Shown here piece by piece: positions 30,256 through 39,944 of a stretch of DNA of 42,439 bases (positions are counted from its first letter, which is position 1; each line of letters starts with the position of its first letter). This stretch comes from an uncultured Mycoplasmatota bacterium (GTDB lineage: Bacteria > Bacillota_I > Bacilli_A > RF39 > UBA660). The stretch is from the NCBI GenBank assembly GCA_900551455.1, contig URVV01000011.1:1-42439 (forward strand). Reading direction: 5' to 3'. The position numbers and the translations under genes are program-made. Below the pieces are notes generated by a model. That model was not told the origin of the DNA. It saw only the letters and a program-made list of their open reading frames with translations, and did no database searches.

Positions 30256-31402
30256 TTATTTCCTCCAGAGCGTTTCCTTTTTCTATGATTAATAGATCAG
30301 TATTTACTTTTATGGATATATCTTTGAGTGTTTTTTCATACCAGGATGATTTTATTTTTTCATAGGTTTTGTAGTCGTGTTTGTAGATAGAGTCTAGGAA
30401 TCCAAAAATATCTGAGTTATAAGTGTTTTTTATTTCTGTAAGATCAGAGGCAATTTTATTATTTAGATGTTCTTCAATTTTTTTGGTTATTTCTTTTATG
30501 CTTCCTTCGTTGTTTGGAGAAATTTGACAATGGGTTTCGTTTAGATTTCCGGTTAGTGAGATGTTAATGGTTACTTGATTGTTTTTAATTTTTACTTTGG
30601 CTTTGCTAGCAATTATTTCAAGGGTTATATATTTGTCTTTTTTACATTCGTAGGTAATAAGGGTATTATCAATGTTATTTTTAAAAATGTTATAACTGTG
30701 ACTTTCTTCTTTGTTGAGATAGGTTAATAGTTGATTGTTTTTGAAAATTGCCAATCCGGATAGTTGATATTTGGTATCAATTTTGGTTTCTTCGGTATTT
30801 TCTAATTTTTCTCCTTTGGGTTGTTCGTCTATTATTTCTATCGATGGTAGAACTATTTCAAGGTTAGGATTTAAAATCATATTGGCAAATTCGTTAAAAG
30901 TTACTTTGCTGGTTGTTCCTAAAAATTTGGCATTGTTGTTAATACTGTTTTTGATACTGGCGGAGGATACTTCATCAATAGGGGTAATGTTTGTTAAAAT
31001 ATTATCACTTTTTCCGATTAGGACATAGAATTCAGTTCTTATTCCGGGATTTCTGATGTAGTAGTCAATTATTTCAGTTATGTCTTCTTTGGCGATTTTT
31101 TCATTTATAATTAGTAGTTGAAGGTGATTTGAATAGAGATATCTTGAGGATGTGTTAACGATGTTTCGATATGCTTCTTGAATCGTTTTTCCGGAACTGT
31201 TGTATATTATGAATGGGGCTTGAATGGTGGCTGTTTTATCTGGGGCTTGTGGAGTGATTACTTGTGCTGTTACGTAAAAGGTGTCATCAATTTTATTTAT
31301 TTCGGTGGCACTAACGACGGCAAGGGTATTTAATTCTTTATAATCATAACATCCAGTTAAAAGAAAAGTTAAGCAAATTATAATAATTAGTTTTTTATTC
31401 AT
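30239..31402 (-). CDS. gerAC: Spore germination receptor lipoprotein subunit (GerAC family)
   Basis: The start is ATG at 31402 after CGGAGG (387 residues); the open frame extends a few codons further up. The signal peptide ends in a lipobox, FLLTGCYDYKEL, so the Cys is lipid-modified. The body is the Ger(x)C fold: VVSATEINKIDDTFYVTAQV, YIRNPGIRTEFYVLIG and a C-terminal domain with the FGFLDSIYKHDYKTYEKIK region. It anchors the receptor on the outer face of the spore inner membrane. ATGAATAA overlaps the gerAA stop. Confidence 0.93.
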   Translation of the reverse strand: MNKKLIIIICLTFLLTGCYDYKELNTLAVVSATEINKIDDTFYVTAQVITPQAPDKTATIQAPFIIYNSSGKTIQEAYRNIVNTSSRYLYSNHLQLLIINEKIAKEDITEIIDYYIRNPGIRTEFYVLIGKSDNILTNITPIDEVSSASIKNSINNNAKFLGTTSKVTFNEFANMILNPNLEIVLPSIEIIDEQPKGEKLENTEETKIDTKYQLSGLAIFKNNQLLTYLNKEESHSYNIFKNNIDNTLITYECKKDKYITLEIIASKAKVKIKNNQVTINISLTGNLNETHCQISPNNEGSIKEITKKIEEHLNNKIASDLTEIKNTYNSDIFGFLDSIYKHDYKTYEKIKSSWYEKTLKDISIKVNTDLLIIEKGNALEEINEKNK

Positions 31403-32822
31403 ATGGTTCCTCCGTGACATTTTTTGTAATGTTGTTAGTTAAAATGGAGTTTCTTTTTTTGATTTTACTTATAGGGAATTTTATAATACTGTCTTTTAAT
31501 CTTTGGAGGTTTGGTGGTGCAAATGGACTTAGATATGGCATACCTAAATAGTTGTAACTAGCTAGATTTATTAAGAAAACTATAAATATTAAAAGGACAC
31601 CGTAAATTCCTAAGATAGATGCGCCAATCATAAAGATTATTCGGTAAATTCTTAAGGAGTTAATAAATTCTGGTTCGAAGAAGTCAAGAGAAGAGATGGC
31701 GGTTATGGCAACAACAATTATCATAATTGGTGAAACGATTCCGGCACTAACGGCGGCTTCTCCTAGAATGAGAGCACCGACGATAGAGATGGCGGAGCTG
31801 GCAAAACTTGGGAGTTTTAGATCGGTTTCTCTTAATATTTCAAATGAAGTAATCATAATGATACATTCAGTAAATGTTGAGAAGGGAACATTTTCTCTTT
31901 GTGCGGCGATGCTTATTAATAGTTCGATGGGAATTATTTCTTGATTATAGGTAGTTAGTGCAAGATATATTCCTGGTGTTAATAGGGTAATGCCAAATGT
32001 TAAATAGCGAATAATTCTTGTTATTGATACGTTGATACTTTTGTTATAATCATCTTCTTCAGAAATGAAATTATCATTTAGGGTAGCAGGTAAGATAATA
32101 GCAAATGGATCGTTGTCTACTAAAATAATAACATTTCCTTGTAGAAGATATTTTACAGCGGTGTATGGCTTTTCGGCGCTAATAGAGTTTGGAAAAAAGT
32201 TTTTGTTTTCTTTTTCTAAGAGGTTTCTGATTGTACCGGCAGCAATAATTCCATCAATGTCGATTTTTTTTAATAGTTTATCAATTTTTTCTACTAGTTC
32301 TGGTTTGGTAATAGTGCTAATATACAGAAGTGAAACACTAGTTTTGGTATATCTTCCTAGGACATAGTTTTTTGACCATAGGTCATTACTTTTTATTCTT
32401 CTTTTTAATAGACCAATATTATTTTCAATATTTTCAGTAAAGGAATCAAGGGGACCTCTTGGTGTATTTTCGGTGATGGGTGATGTTATTCCTCTAGTTA
32501 AGTCTTTTCTGGTTTCTAGGGCAATATATTTATTTTTTGAATATAGAATTATGGTAAATCCACTATTTAAATAATATGAAAGATCAGAATAGGTGTTTAT
32601 TTCTTTATATTTAAAATTACTTATTTTATTTAAAATGTTATGGTATAGTGGTATATTTATTCGATTTAAACTACGAATAATAAAATCACTAATATCTGTT
32701 GAAGAAGTAAGAGTTTCATTAAAAATAATATAGATTTTTTTAAATAGTATTTTTTTCTCTCGATATATAATATTGTCGTTGAAATTACTTTCTTTTTTTA
32801 ATTTATTAATAATATTTTTCAT
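31395..32822 (-). CDS. gerAA: Spore germination receptor subunit (GerAA family)
   Basis: The start is ATG at 32822 after GGTGA (475 residues), rather than the ATG 12 bases further up. The N-terminal cytoplasmic half has DISDFIIRSLNRINIPLYHN and RGPLDSFTENIENNIGLLKRR (the conserved GerA motif), then VDNDPFAIILPATLNDNF. Five or so membrane segments follow, with PELLISIAAQRENVPFSTF-like and GEAAVSAGIVSPIMIIVV motifs. GerAA forms the oligomeric channel of the receptor. It is first in the order A-C-B. This operon is normally forespore-expressed; no SigG promoter could be read with certainty. Confidence 0.95.
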   Translation of the reverse strand: MKNIINKLKKESNFNDNIIYREKKILFKKIYIIFNETLTSSTDISDFIIRSLNRINIPLYHNILNKISNFKYKEINTYSDLSYYLNSGFTIILYSKNKYIALETRKDLTRGITSPITENTPRGPLDSFTENIENNIGLLKRRIKSNDLWSKNYVLGRYTKTSVSLLYISTITKPELVEKIDKLLKKIDIDGIIAAGTIRNLLEKENKNFFPNSISAEKPYTAVKYLLQGNVIILVDNDPFAIILPATLNDNFISEEDDYNKSINVSITRIIRYLTFGITLLTPGIYLALTTYNQEIIPIELLISIAAQRENVPFSTFTECIIMITSFEILRETDLKLPSFASSAISIVGALILGEAAVSAGIVSPIMIIVVAITAISSLDFFEPEFINSLRIYRIIFMIGASILGIYGVLLIFIVFLINLASYNYLGMPYLSPFAPPNLQRLKDSIIKFPISKIKKRNSILTNNITKNVTEEPYE

Positions 32823-32954
32823 ATAATTCACCATTTTTATTATGAAATTTATTTAATTATTTATGTAAAACTTTGTAAATTCTTTTAATTTTCTTGTTTT
32901 ACTGATTTTATTGTGATAGACTTACATTAGATAATCATATATAAGGAGATAAGC

Positions 32955-34331
32955 ATGATTAGAAATAAAAAAGATGATGGTAAAGATTGTAGTAAAGAGG
33001 AAATGAAAATATTGGAATCTAAAAGAATTATTTTAGAGGAAAAGGAAAAAATTAAAAAAGAAAAGAAGAAAATTCATACTAAAAAAATGGATAAATTTAA
33101 AAAAACTAAATTTGGACAGTTTTTAGGTAAATTTATTTATATATTTAGTGATGAGAAAAATAGTTATTCGTTTTCAGAAGTTTTTGTAATTACAATTGTT
33201 TCTTTAGTTCTTGGGGCTTTTGCATGCTTTTCGGTTTTTATGATAATAACTGGAGGAAGAAATTATTTTAAGATATCTAAAGAATTAAATAAATTTGTCG
33301 ATGTTTATGAACTTATTAGAGAAAATTATAATGGTGATTTTTCTTCAGATAAACTAGTTGATAATGCAATTAGTGGAATGGTTAGTGGGGTTGGTGATGT
33401 TTACACTAGTTATTCTGATAGTGAAGATGCAGATACTTTTGATGAACTTGTTAGTGGTATTTATAAAGGAATTGGATGTACTATTCAGCAGGTAGATGAA
33501 AAGATTAAAGTTATAGATATATACAAAGATAGTCCATCTGAAAAAGCTGGTCTTAAAGTAGGAGATTATTTAAAAAGTGTTGATGGTAAGGATGCGGTAA
33601 CAGAGGGAGTTACAAAGTTATCTGAATATATTAAGTATCAAGTTAAAGATAAGATTTCAGTAATTGTTTTACGTGATGATAAGGAAGTTTCTTTGGAAAT
33701 AAAAAAGGAAAAGATTGAAACTCCAGTTGTTAGTTCAAAGATTCATACAGTTCAAGAAAAAAAGGTTGGATATATTAAAATATCATTATTTACTTCAGTG
33801 GCTACGAAACAATTTAAGGTGGAATTAGATAAGTTGGAAGATGAAGGTATTGAGGGCTTAATAATTGATGTTAGAGATAATGGTGGGGGATATTTGACAA
33901 CGGTAACGGATATTTTAAATATGCTACTTCCTAAAGGTAGTAAGATATATCAAATTCAAAAGGATGATAATAAAAAAGTATATAAGGATAAAACTAGTCA
34001 AAAGAGAGAGTATCCAATTGCAGTATTGGCAGATGGAAATAGTGCTTCAGCTTCTGAAATTTTGGTTGGAGCTATTAAAGAAAGTTATGGTGGTTATATA
34101 GTTGGTGAAAAAACGTTTGGTAAGGGAACTGTTCAACAGGTGAAAAAACTAAAGGATGGTAGTATGATTAAATATACTGTTGAAAATTGGTTAACTCCAA
34201 ATGGTAATTGGATAAACAATGTTGGGATTGAACCTACAGATAAAGTTTCTTTAGATGAAGAGTATTATAAAAATCCAATAGAAGAAAATGATAATCAGTT
34301 GGAAAAAGCATTGGAGTTGGTAATTAAATAA
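32955..34331 (+). CDS. S41 C-terminal processing protease with PDZ domain
   Basis: ATG at 32955 follows AAGGAGA (458 residues). A long charged cytoplasmic tail (about 75 residues) precedes one membrane segment (VFVITIVSLVLGAFACFSVF). The extracellular part has a PDZ domain (YKGIGCTIQQ ... SPSEKAGLKVGDYLKSVDG) and the S41 peptidase core: VGYIKISLFTS, IEGLIIDVRDNGGGYL, catalytic Ser in DGNSASASEILVGAI, and the Lys in GEKTFGKGTVQQVK. CtpB of this family acts in SigK activation in B. subtilis, but many relatives are general. Its position by the ger operon is suggestive only. Confidence 0.93.
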   Translation: MIRNKKDDGKDCSKEEMKILESKRIILEEKEKIKKEKKKIHTKKMDKFKKTKFGQFLGKFIYIFSDEKNSYSFSEVFVITIVSLVLGAFACFSVFMIITGGRNYFKISKELNKFVDVYELIRENYNGDFSSDKLVDNAISGMVSGVGDVYTSYSDSEDADTFDELVSGIYKGIGCTIQQVDEKIKVIDIYKDSPSEKAGLKVGDYLKSVDGKDAVTEGVTKLSEYIKYQVKDKISVIVLRDDKEVSLEIKKEKIETPVVSSKIHTVQEKKVGYIKISLFTSVATKQFKVELDKLEDEGIEGLIIDVRDNGGGYLTTVTDILNMLLPKGSKIYQIQKDDNKKVYKDKTSQKREYPIAVLADGNSASASEILVGAIKESYGGYIVGEKTFGKGTVQQVKKLKDGSMIKYTVENWLTPNGNWINNVGIEPTDKVSLDEEYYKNPIEENDNQLEKALELVIK

Positions 34332-34430
34332 CCAAAATTAACTTTTTTTCCTTATTTTTTGGTAAATATTGTACCAAAACCATTGAATTTTAATAATAGA
34401 GCGGTATAATTTTATTTGGAGGTAATCGCG

Positions 34431-35153
34431 GTGTTAAATTTAATTATATGTGAAGATAGTAAAAGTTTTATGCAAAAGAATGTTGATTGTATCAATGTTG
34501 CTTTAGCTGATAATGACATCGATTATAGAATTCATAAATTTGATAAATATTCAAGTGAATTGGAATCAATTATTCGTAACAAAGAAATGAAGAAGATTTA
34601 TATTCTTGATGTTGAGATGAAAGGATTATCTGGTATAGAAATTGCTTCGCGTATACGTGAAGATGATTGGGAGAGTATAATAATTATTGCAACGGCTTTT
34701 GATAAGTATCACGATGATGTATTTTATTCAAGGTTGATGGTTTTAGACTTTGTTTGTAAGTACAGTGGATATGAGAAAAGATTAATGGATGATATTAAGG
34801 CTGCATTAAAAATTATATATAAACAAAAAACGTTTGTTTTTAAGTATAATCACGTGGCTTATAGAATTCCTTATAATCATATTTGTTATATTGAAAAAGA
34901 ACCAATCATTAAAAGATGTATTATTCATACAATGAAAAATCAATTTTATATTGTTAAATCAATTAACTGGTTAGAACAGAATTTAGGTTCAGATTTTGTA
35001 AAAACACATCAGTCTTGTATTGTTAACTTAAATAATATTAAGGAAGTAGATTTTAGTGATAATGTAATTACTTTTAAAAATGGTGAGAGTACTTGTCTAT
35101 TTGCGGATAAAATGAAGAAAGAAGTGAAGGAACTTGTTGGACTTAATAAGTGA
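34431..35153 (+). CDS. agrA: LytTR response regulator (AgrA-like)
   Basis: The start is GTG at 34431, 8 bases after GGAGG (240 residues). The receiver domain begins LNLIICEDSKSFMQK (acidic pair) and has the phosphorylation Asp in IYILDVEMKGLSGIEIA, and a Thr in IIATAFDKY. The C-terminal LytTR domain has HVAYRIPYNHICYIEKE, FVKTHQSCIVNLNNIKEVDF and TFKNGESTCLF. It binds DNA after signalling from the adjacent sensor, with which it overlaps. Targets likely include agrBD and asnB, though no repeat was proven. Confidence 0.93.
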   Translation: MLNLIICEDSKSFMQKNVDCINVALADNDIDYRIHKFDKYSSELESIIRNKEMKKIYILDVEMKGLSGIEIASRIREDDWESIIIIATAFDKYHDDVFYSRLMVLDFVCKYSGYEKRLMDDIKAALKIIYKQKTFVFKYNHVAYRIPYNHICYIEKEPIIKRCIIHTMKNQFYIVKSINWLEQNLGSDFVKTHQSCIVNLNNIKEVDFSDNVITFKNGESTCLFADKMKKEVKELVGLNK

Positions 35154-36444
35154 TTATGTAGGTACGTTGATTTCTACAATATGCGGGGTATTTTTTGTTA
35201 ATAAGATTCTTAAGATAGAATTAAAATTGAAGAAACCGTATGTGTTGTTGTTTTGTATGTTAAATTCTTTAATTATTACTGCTTGTTGTGTGTTTAAAAT
35301 AGTTGAGTTAAAATCAATTGTAGGATACTTTTTATATGTTATTTTATTTAGGATCTCATTTAAGTTTGATAAATATAAGTCATTTTTGACAGGCTTTTTG
35401 TATTATATTTTACTATTTTCTGGAGAAATATTGTTCTTTATTGTTACTTCATATTTGTTTAAGATTAGTGGCAATAAAGTATATATTGATTTTGGTGCTA
35501 CATTATTGGGTAATTTCTTAGTAAGTGCAATTTGTCTTTCAATAGGTTTCTTACTAAGAAAATTAATGATCAAATTGTTGGAAAAAAGAATTAGAAATAA
35601 GTTACTTGCTTATTGGATATGTATTCTTGCTTGTATTGTTTTATTCTTTTTGACTTGTTTTTCAACAGATACATTAAATATTGAAACTTTTTTGGTATTA
35701 GGAATGATAACTGTGATATTAATAGTAATATTCGTATCATTTTATCAAACATACAAAAATAATGAGTTAGCGGTAAAATATGATAAATTATTAGATTTTA
35801 TTAAAAAGTATGAAACTGAAATAGATAAGCAAAGAACTTTAAGACACGAAACTAAGAATCAATTATTAACAATAAAGTCTAAACTTATTGATAAAGATAA
35901 AACTGATAATGTTATTAAATATATAGATGAAATTATAAATGATAATAATATGGTTATTTGTCATTCAGAATACTCAAGGTTAAAATATTTACCATCTAAT
36001 GGAATTAAAGGTTTGTTTTACTTTAAAGTAAGTGAAGCAAATGATAGAAAAATATCAGTTAATATTAATATTTCAAAAAAAATAAAGAATAGTTATATTT
36101 CTAAGTTATCACCAATAACTTTTAATCAATTAGGAAAGATATTAGGAATATTTTTGGATAATGCTATTGAAGGTGTTGAATTAGCATCAGAAAAACAAAT
36201 AGGTATTGAAATGTATTGTAATGGCGATGAAGAAATAATTGTTATTATTTCAAATACTTATGGCCCAGTTAAACCTAAGAAAGCGGGTGTAACTGTAATG
36301 AGTACAAAGGGTAATGATAGAGGACACGGATTATTGTTAGTTAGAACTATTATTGCAAGTAATAAAATGTTTGAGAACGAAACAGAAATTACTAATGATT
36401 TATATATTCAAAAGTTAATTATAAAGAAACAAGAAGATAAATAG
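35134..36444 (+). CDS. agrC: GHKL histidine kinase (AgrC-like peptide sensor)
   Basis: The start is TTG at 35134 or 35137, overlapping agrA by about 20 bases with AAGGAA upstream (about 436 residues). The first 205 residues hold six to seven membrane segments. Then come a coiled helix with the acceptor His in TLRHETKNQLLTIKS near residue 245, and a GHKL ATPase with N box ILGIFLDNAIEGVE and G box KGNDRGHGLLLVRTI. It senses an autoinducing peptide at the membrane and phosphorylates AgrA. The agrD peptide gene lies just beyond it on the other strand. Confidence 0.93.
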   Translation: MLDLISDYVGTLISTICGVFFVNKILKIELKLKKPYVLLFCMLNSLIITACCVFKIVELKSIVGYFLYVILFRISFKFDKYKSFLTGFLYYILLFSGEILFFIVTSYLFKISGNKVYIDFGATLLGNFLVSAICLSIGFLLRKLMIKLLEKRIRNKLLAYWICILACIVLFFLTCFSTDTLNIETFLVLGMITVILIVIFVSFYQTYKNNELAVKYDKLLDFIKKYETEIDKQRTLRHETKNQLLTIKSKLIDKDKTDNVIKYIDEIINDNNMVICHSEYSRLKYLPSNGIKGLFYFKVSEANDRKISVNINISKKIKNSYISKLSPITFNQLGKILGIFLDNAIEGVELASEKQIGIEMYCNGDEEIIVIISNTYGPVKPKKAGVTVMSTKGNDRGHGLLLVRTIIASNKMFENETEITNDLYIQKLIIKKQEDK

Positions 36445-36519
36445 CCTTACACAAAATTAATGTAAGGTTATTTATCTTAGTAAATTAAAATAAGTCATAT
36501 GTAGTGATATGACTTATTT
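36434..36519. terminator. Two stacked hairpins between convergent agrC and agrD
   Basis: Hairpin 1 pairs 36434-36451 with 36461-36478 (18 bp, one wobble) and spans the agrC stop. Hairpin 2 is a perfect 13-bp stem, AAATAAGTCATAT with ATATGACTTATTT (36488-36519), loop GTAGTG. Both lie between the two convergent agr transcripts and can act on either strand. Neither has a long T-tract on the plus side. Confidence 0.7.
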
Positions 36520-36537
36520 CGGATGGAATAATTTTAG

Positions 36538-36660
36538 TTATTTATTTAAAAGGCTCTTTGGCATTTTAGGCTCGTCTACAAGGAAGTATGAACATCCTTG
36601 AGTTCCAATAGTAGCAGATACGGCACCAATAGTAGCAAGTATACTATAAAATAATTTCAT
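36538..36660 (-). CDS. agrD: AgrD-like cyclic autoinducer propeptide (40 residues)
   Basis: ATG at 36660 follows AAAGGAGGAAACTAT. The amphipathic leader MKLFYSILATIGAVSATIG is followed by TQGCSYFLV and the recognition tail DEPKMPKSLLNK. This is the canonical AgrD layout, with the Cys forming a thiolactone and DEPxxP the AgrB cleavage signal. If cut just before DEP, the ring is Cys to Val, six residues (CSYFLV), one more than in staphylococcal peptides. It follows agrB in the same direction, 23 bases apart. Confidence 0.92.
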   Translation of the reverse strand: MKLFYSILATIGAVSATIGTQGCSYFLVDEPKMPKSLLNK

Positions 36661-36683
36661 ATAGTTTCCTCCTTTCTAATATT

Positions 36684-37292
36684 CTATATATTACTGTACT
36701 GCTTATAATTGTTATAGGGTAGACCAAACAATTTATAAGTAACAGGTAATACCATTAAGGTAGCTTCAATAAAGCCAATTAACATAAAGTTTGAAATTGA
36801 ATTTTTGCTATAAATAATAATTAATATTGTTAGAATTGTACTAGAAATTATACTTATTATTTTAAATCTAAGACGTTTCTTTTTATTTATTAATGGTCTT
36901 TTTACAGTGTCAGCTGGAGCATATAAAATAATACAAATTAAGCAAATTAACGATATGATAATTTTAGTTATTAAATTTATATTTAGATATATGCCTAGAT
37001 ATGGACCACCAATAAAGAAGATTAGTGAACTTATTAAGCAATAACTACTTTTTTTGGCGTGAATACCAAAGGCGGAAAATCTTATAATGTTATAAAATAG
37101 AATTGTTAAGAGGACTTCTTTGAATATGTGAAGAATTATTGATAATACTATTATTATGACTAGTTTAGTAAGAGTTAAGTATAATCCTTCTAAACCATAT
37201 TCAATAACTTCTAAATCTTCTTCTGTTAAATTTGGTTTAACTTTTTTGATGTTATTTATGGATGAATTTATTAACTTCTTTTTCAATCCCAC
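36684..37292 (-). CDS. agrB: AgrB peptide-processing membrane protease
   Basis: The start is GTG at 37292 or TTG at 37286 (about 202 residues). Several hydrophobic helices surround the catalytic His and Cys in RFSAFGIHAKKSSYCLISS, and LYAPADTVKRPLINKKKR is the second AgrB signature. It cuts AgrD and helps form the ring. The order is agrB then agrD on the minus strand, facing agrA-agrC, and its start shares the 150-base gap with asnB, which is divergent. Confidence 0.95.
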   Translation of the reverse strand: MGLKKKLINSSINNIKKVKPNLTEEDLEVIEYGLEGLYLTLTKLVIIIVLSIILHIFKEVLLTILFYNIIRFSAFGIHAKKSSYCLISSLIFFIGGPYLGIYLNINLITKIIISLICLICIILYAPADTVKRPLINKKKRLRFKIISIISSTILTILIIIYSKNSISNFMLIGFIEATLMVLPVTYKLFGLPYNNYKQYSNI

Positions 37293-37442
37293 TCACCGTA
37301 ATCAATTTTAGTATATATTTAGGGTATTTTGTCGATAAAATCTTAATAAAAATAGTAGGTGTTATATAATAACTTTTGTAAACAGTTAGTTAATTTTGTT
37401 AGAAAAATATATTTTTATTATATTTGTGTGGAGGTTATATAG

Positions 37443-39260
37443 ATGTGTGGATTTGTGGGATTTATTGATAAATCTGATAATAAAGCTAGGACGATTAAAA
37501 AAATGGCAGATATTATTAAGCATCGTGGTCCTGATAGCGATGGGTATTACTTTGATGAGGTATGTGCACTTGGTTTTAGAAGATTATCAATAATAGATTT
37601 AGATGGTGGAAAACAACCTATATATAATGAGAATGGCAATTTGGTTATAGTTTTTAATGGGGAAATATATAATTATAGAGAATTGAGAAGGGAGTTACTT
37701 AAGAAGGGACATAAATTTTTATCAGAAAGTGATACAGAAGTAATATTACACGGATATGAAGAATATGGAAAAGAAGTGTTAAATAAACTTAGAGGGATGT
37801 TTGCTTTTGTAATTTATAATAGGGAAGATAATAGTTTGTTTGGAGCAAGAGATTTTTTTGGAATTAAACCTTTGTATTATTATGTAAATGGCGAAGAATT
37901 TATGTTTGGCTCGGAGATTAAGTCTTTTTTAGGACATCCTCGGTTTAAGAAGGAATTTAATCGGGATATGTTAAAAGAATATTTAACTTTTCAATATAGT
38001 ATTTATGAAGATACTTTTTTTAAAAATGTTTATAAGTTAAGACCTGGTCATTATTTTGAGTACTTAGATGGTAAGTTAAATGTTTGCGAATACTATAGCG
38101 TTAATTTTAAAAATGATGATAGTAAAGATTTGGAAGAATGGAAAAAAATAATTGATGCAAGACTTAATGAATCAATTCTTTATCATAAAGTTAGTGATGT
38201 GGAAGTTGGTAGTTTTCTTTCTTCGGGAGTTGATTCTTCGATTATTGCAAAGTTAAGTAATGTTGATAAGACTTTTACAGTTGGTTATAGTAATAAAAAG
38301 TATAGTGAAATTGAATATGCTAAGGAATTAAGTGAATTAATGGGAGTAAAAAATGTTAGTAAGTTAATAAGTAAAGAAGAGTATTTTAAGGTAATACCTA
38401 AGGTTATGTATTATATGGATGAACCTTTGGCAGACCCTTCAGCAGTTGCTTTGTATTTTGTTACTAATATTGCTAGTAAACATTTAAAAGTTACTTTGTC
38501 TGGTGAGGGAGCGGATGAAATATTTGGGGGCTATAATATTTATCACGAACCGTATTCAGTTAGTTGGTATAATAAAATTCCTTATTTTATTAGAAAAATT
38601 GTTGGGATAATGGCATATCCATTCAGAAGGTATCCGGGATTTAATTTTTTAGTAAGAAGAAGTAAGAAATTAGAAGATAGGTATATTGGAAATGCATTTA
38701 TATTTGAACCTTGTGAAGTGGATAAGTTTCTTAAGTATAAAGATATACATACATTTAAAGAGTATACTGGATACTATTATGATAAGGTTAAAGAGTATGA
38801 TGATGTTAGTAAAATGCAATATATAGATTTTAATTTTTGGTTAGTTGGAGATATTTTACTTAAGGCAGATAAGATGAGTATGGCTAATTCTTTAGAAGTT
38901 CGTGTTCCATTTTTGGATAAACCTTTAGTAGATGAAGTTACTAGTTTACCTACTAAATATAAGATTATGAATAATGAGACTAAATATGCTTTTAGAGAGG
39001 TATGTAAGAAGTATTTGCCTTTGAAATGGGCAAATAAAAAGAAATTAGGATTTCCAGTGCCAATTAGAGAATGGATTAAGGAAGAGGATATATATAATAA
39101 TTTATATGAATTATTTAAAAAAGAAAATGAATTCTTTGATAATGATAAAATAATAAGATTATTGGAGGAACATAAAAATGGTAAGAGGGATAATAGTAGG
39201 AAAATTTGGACTATTTATGTTTTTTTGATTTGGTATCAAGAATATTTTGTTAAGAGATAG
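37443..39260 (+). CDS. asnB: Asparagine synthetase (glutamine-hydrolysing), AsnB
   Basis: ATG at 37443 follows GGAGG (605 residues). Mature start MCGFVGFI puts the glutaminase Cys second. The N-terminal amidotransferase domain shows KHRGPDSDGYY, LGFRRLSIIDL, FNGEIYNYRELR and GARDFFGIKPLYY. The synthetase domain has SFLSSGVDSSIIAKLS, SGEGADEIFGGYNIY and DILLKADKMSMANSLEVRVP. It makes asparagine from aspartate, or in peptide-tailoring clusters amidates other acids. It is first in a run with an unknown protein and an AMP-forming ligase, and divergent from agrBD. Confidence 0.93.
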   Translation: MCGFVGFIDKSDNKARTIKKMADIIKHRGPDSDGYYFDEVCALGFRRLSIIDLDGGKQPIYNENGNLVIVFNGEIYNYRELRRELLKKGHKFLSESDTEVILHGYEEYGKEVLNKLRGMFAFVIYNREDNSLFGARDFFGIKPLYYYVNGEEFMFGSEIKSFLGHPRFKKEFNRDMLKEYLTFQYSIYEDTFFKNVYKLRPGHYFEYLDGKLNVCEYYSVNFKNDDSKDLEEWKKIIDARLNESILYHKVSDVEVGSFLSSGVDSSIIAKLSNVDKTFTVGYSNKKYSEIEYAKELSELMGVKNVSKLISKEEYFKVIPKVMYYMDEPLADPSAVALYFVTNIASKHLKVTLSGEGADEIFGGYNIYHEPYSVSWYNKIPYFIRKIVGIMAYPFRRYPGFNFLVRRSKKLEDRYIGNAFIFEPCEVDKFLKYKDIHTFKEYTGYYYDKVKEYDDVSKMQYIDFNFWLVGDILLKADKMSMANSLEVRVPFLDKPLVDEVTSLPTKYKIMNNETKYAFREVCKKYLPLKWANKKKLGFPVPIREWIKEEDIYNNLYELFKKENEFFDNDKIIRLLEEHKNGKRDNSRKIWTIYVFLIWYQEYFVKR

Positions 39261-39300
39261 AGATGAGTTTATGAAAAAATAAACTTATCTTTATTTTTTT
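39261..39300 (+). terminator. Rho-independent terminator after asnB
   Basis: AGATGAGTTTAT pairs with ATAAACTTATCT (one wobble), loop GAAAAA, followed by a T-run. The ligase pair downstream probably has its own promoter. Confidence 0.88.
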
Positions 39301-39435
39301 AGTTAATAATCTTGAATTAAACTAAAAATTAGGATATATTTAAGTAAATAGGTCTTAAAACATCTATTTTAGGTCATAAAAGAAATTCAGGGTGGAATGG
39401 AGTTTAAAATATCTTTTCTAGTTAAGGGGGAAAAT

Positions 39436-39933
39436 ATGTTAGAAGTTAAAGAGTTTATTACTCAATATAAACCATATAATGAAATTTCATTGAAATCATC
39501 TTTTTTTGAACAGCAATATATTCAATATTTGGAAACTTTTAAACAAAAACTATTTTTATTGATGGATAATAATAATCTTAGTAAAAGGGAAGTTAATGAA
39601 TGCAATGGATATTTCTTAAAGAGAGTTATTTTAGAAAATGATAATGCAATAAGGGAATTAATTAATATATATGATGGGAACAGTAGTAGTATATTTTATG
39701 ATATTTATATTAATTCTATAGATGATTTAAATAATATGGTAAGAAAAGTTAAAAACATTATATTGATAGGTGAGGATGCTAAGAGTACAAAGAAATATCT
39801 TCTTTGTATTGATAAAATTATAGATGATGAAATAGATAAGAAAAATACTTTATCTGGAGTTCTTTCAAGAGATGATGAGAAAGTAATAGATATGGGTTCA
39901 AGTTTTATTAATTTTATTTTTGTTAGAAATTAG
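39436..39933 (+). CDS. Unknown 165-residue protein before an AMP-forming ligase
   Basis: The start is ATG at 39436 after AAGGGGG; an upstream frame extension from 39397 lacks a ribosome site. The protein begins MLEVKEFITQYKPYNEISLK and is helical throughout (QYIQYLETFKQKLFLLMDNN, NMVRKVKNIILIG). No domain or membrane segment is recognised. Its stop lies 12 bases before the ligase start, so the two are probably one unit. A regulatory or carrier role would be guesswork. Confidence 0.7.
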   Translation: MLEVKEFITQYKPYNEISLKSSFFEQQYIQYLETFKQKLFLLMDNNNLSKREVNECNGYFLKRVILENDNAIRELINIYDGNSSSIFYDIYINSIDDLNNMVRKVKNIILIGEDAKSTKKYLLCIDKIIDDEIDKKNTLSGVLSRDDEKVIDMGSSFINFIFVRN

Positions 39934-39944
39934 TGAGGGATGAA

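Noticed and set aside
34332..34430. Partial ACCAAAA/TTTTGGT pairing after the S41 protease as an operator or terminator
   Set aside because: The pairing is AT-only and ambiguous, so I did not list it as a feature.
34431..35153. TGA read as Trp (mycoplasma-type code)
   Set aside because: agrA and others end in TGA at the expected length, and Trp positions use TGG with a CCA-anticodon tRNA.
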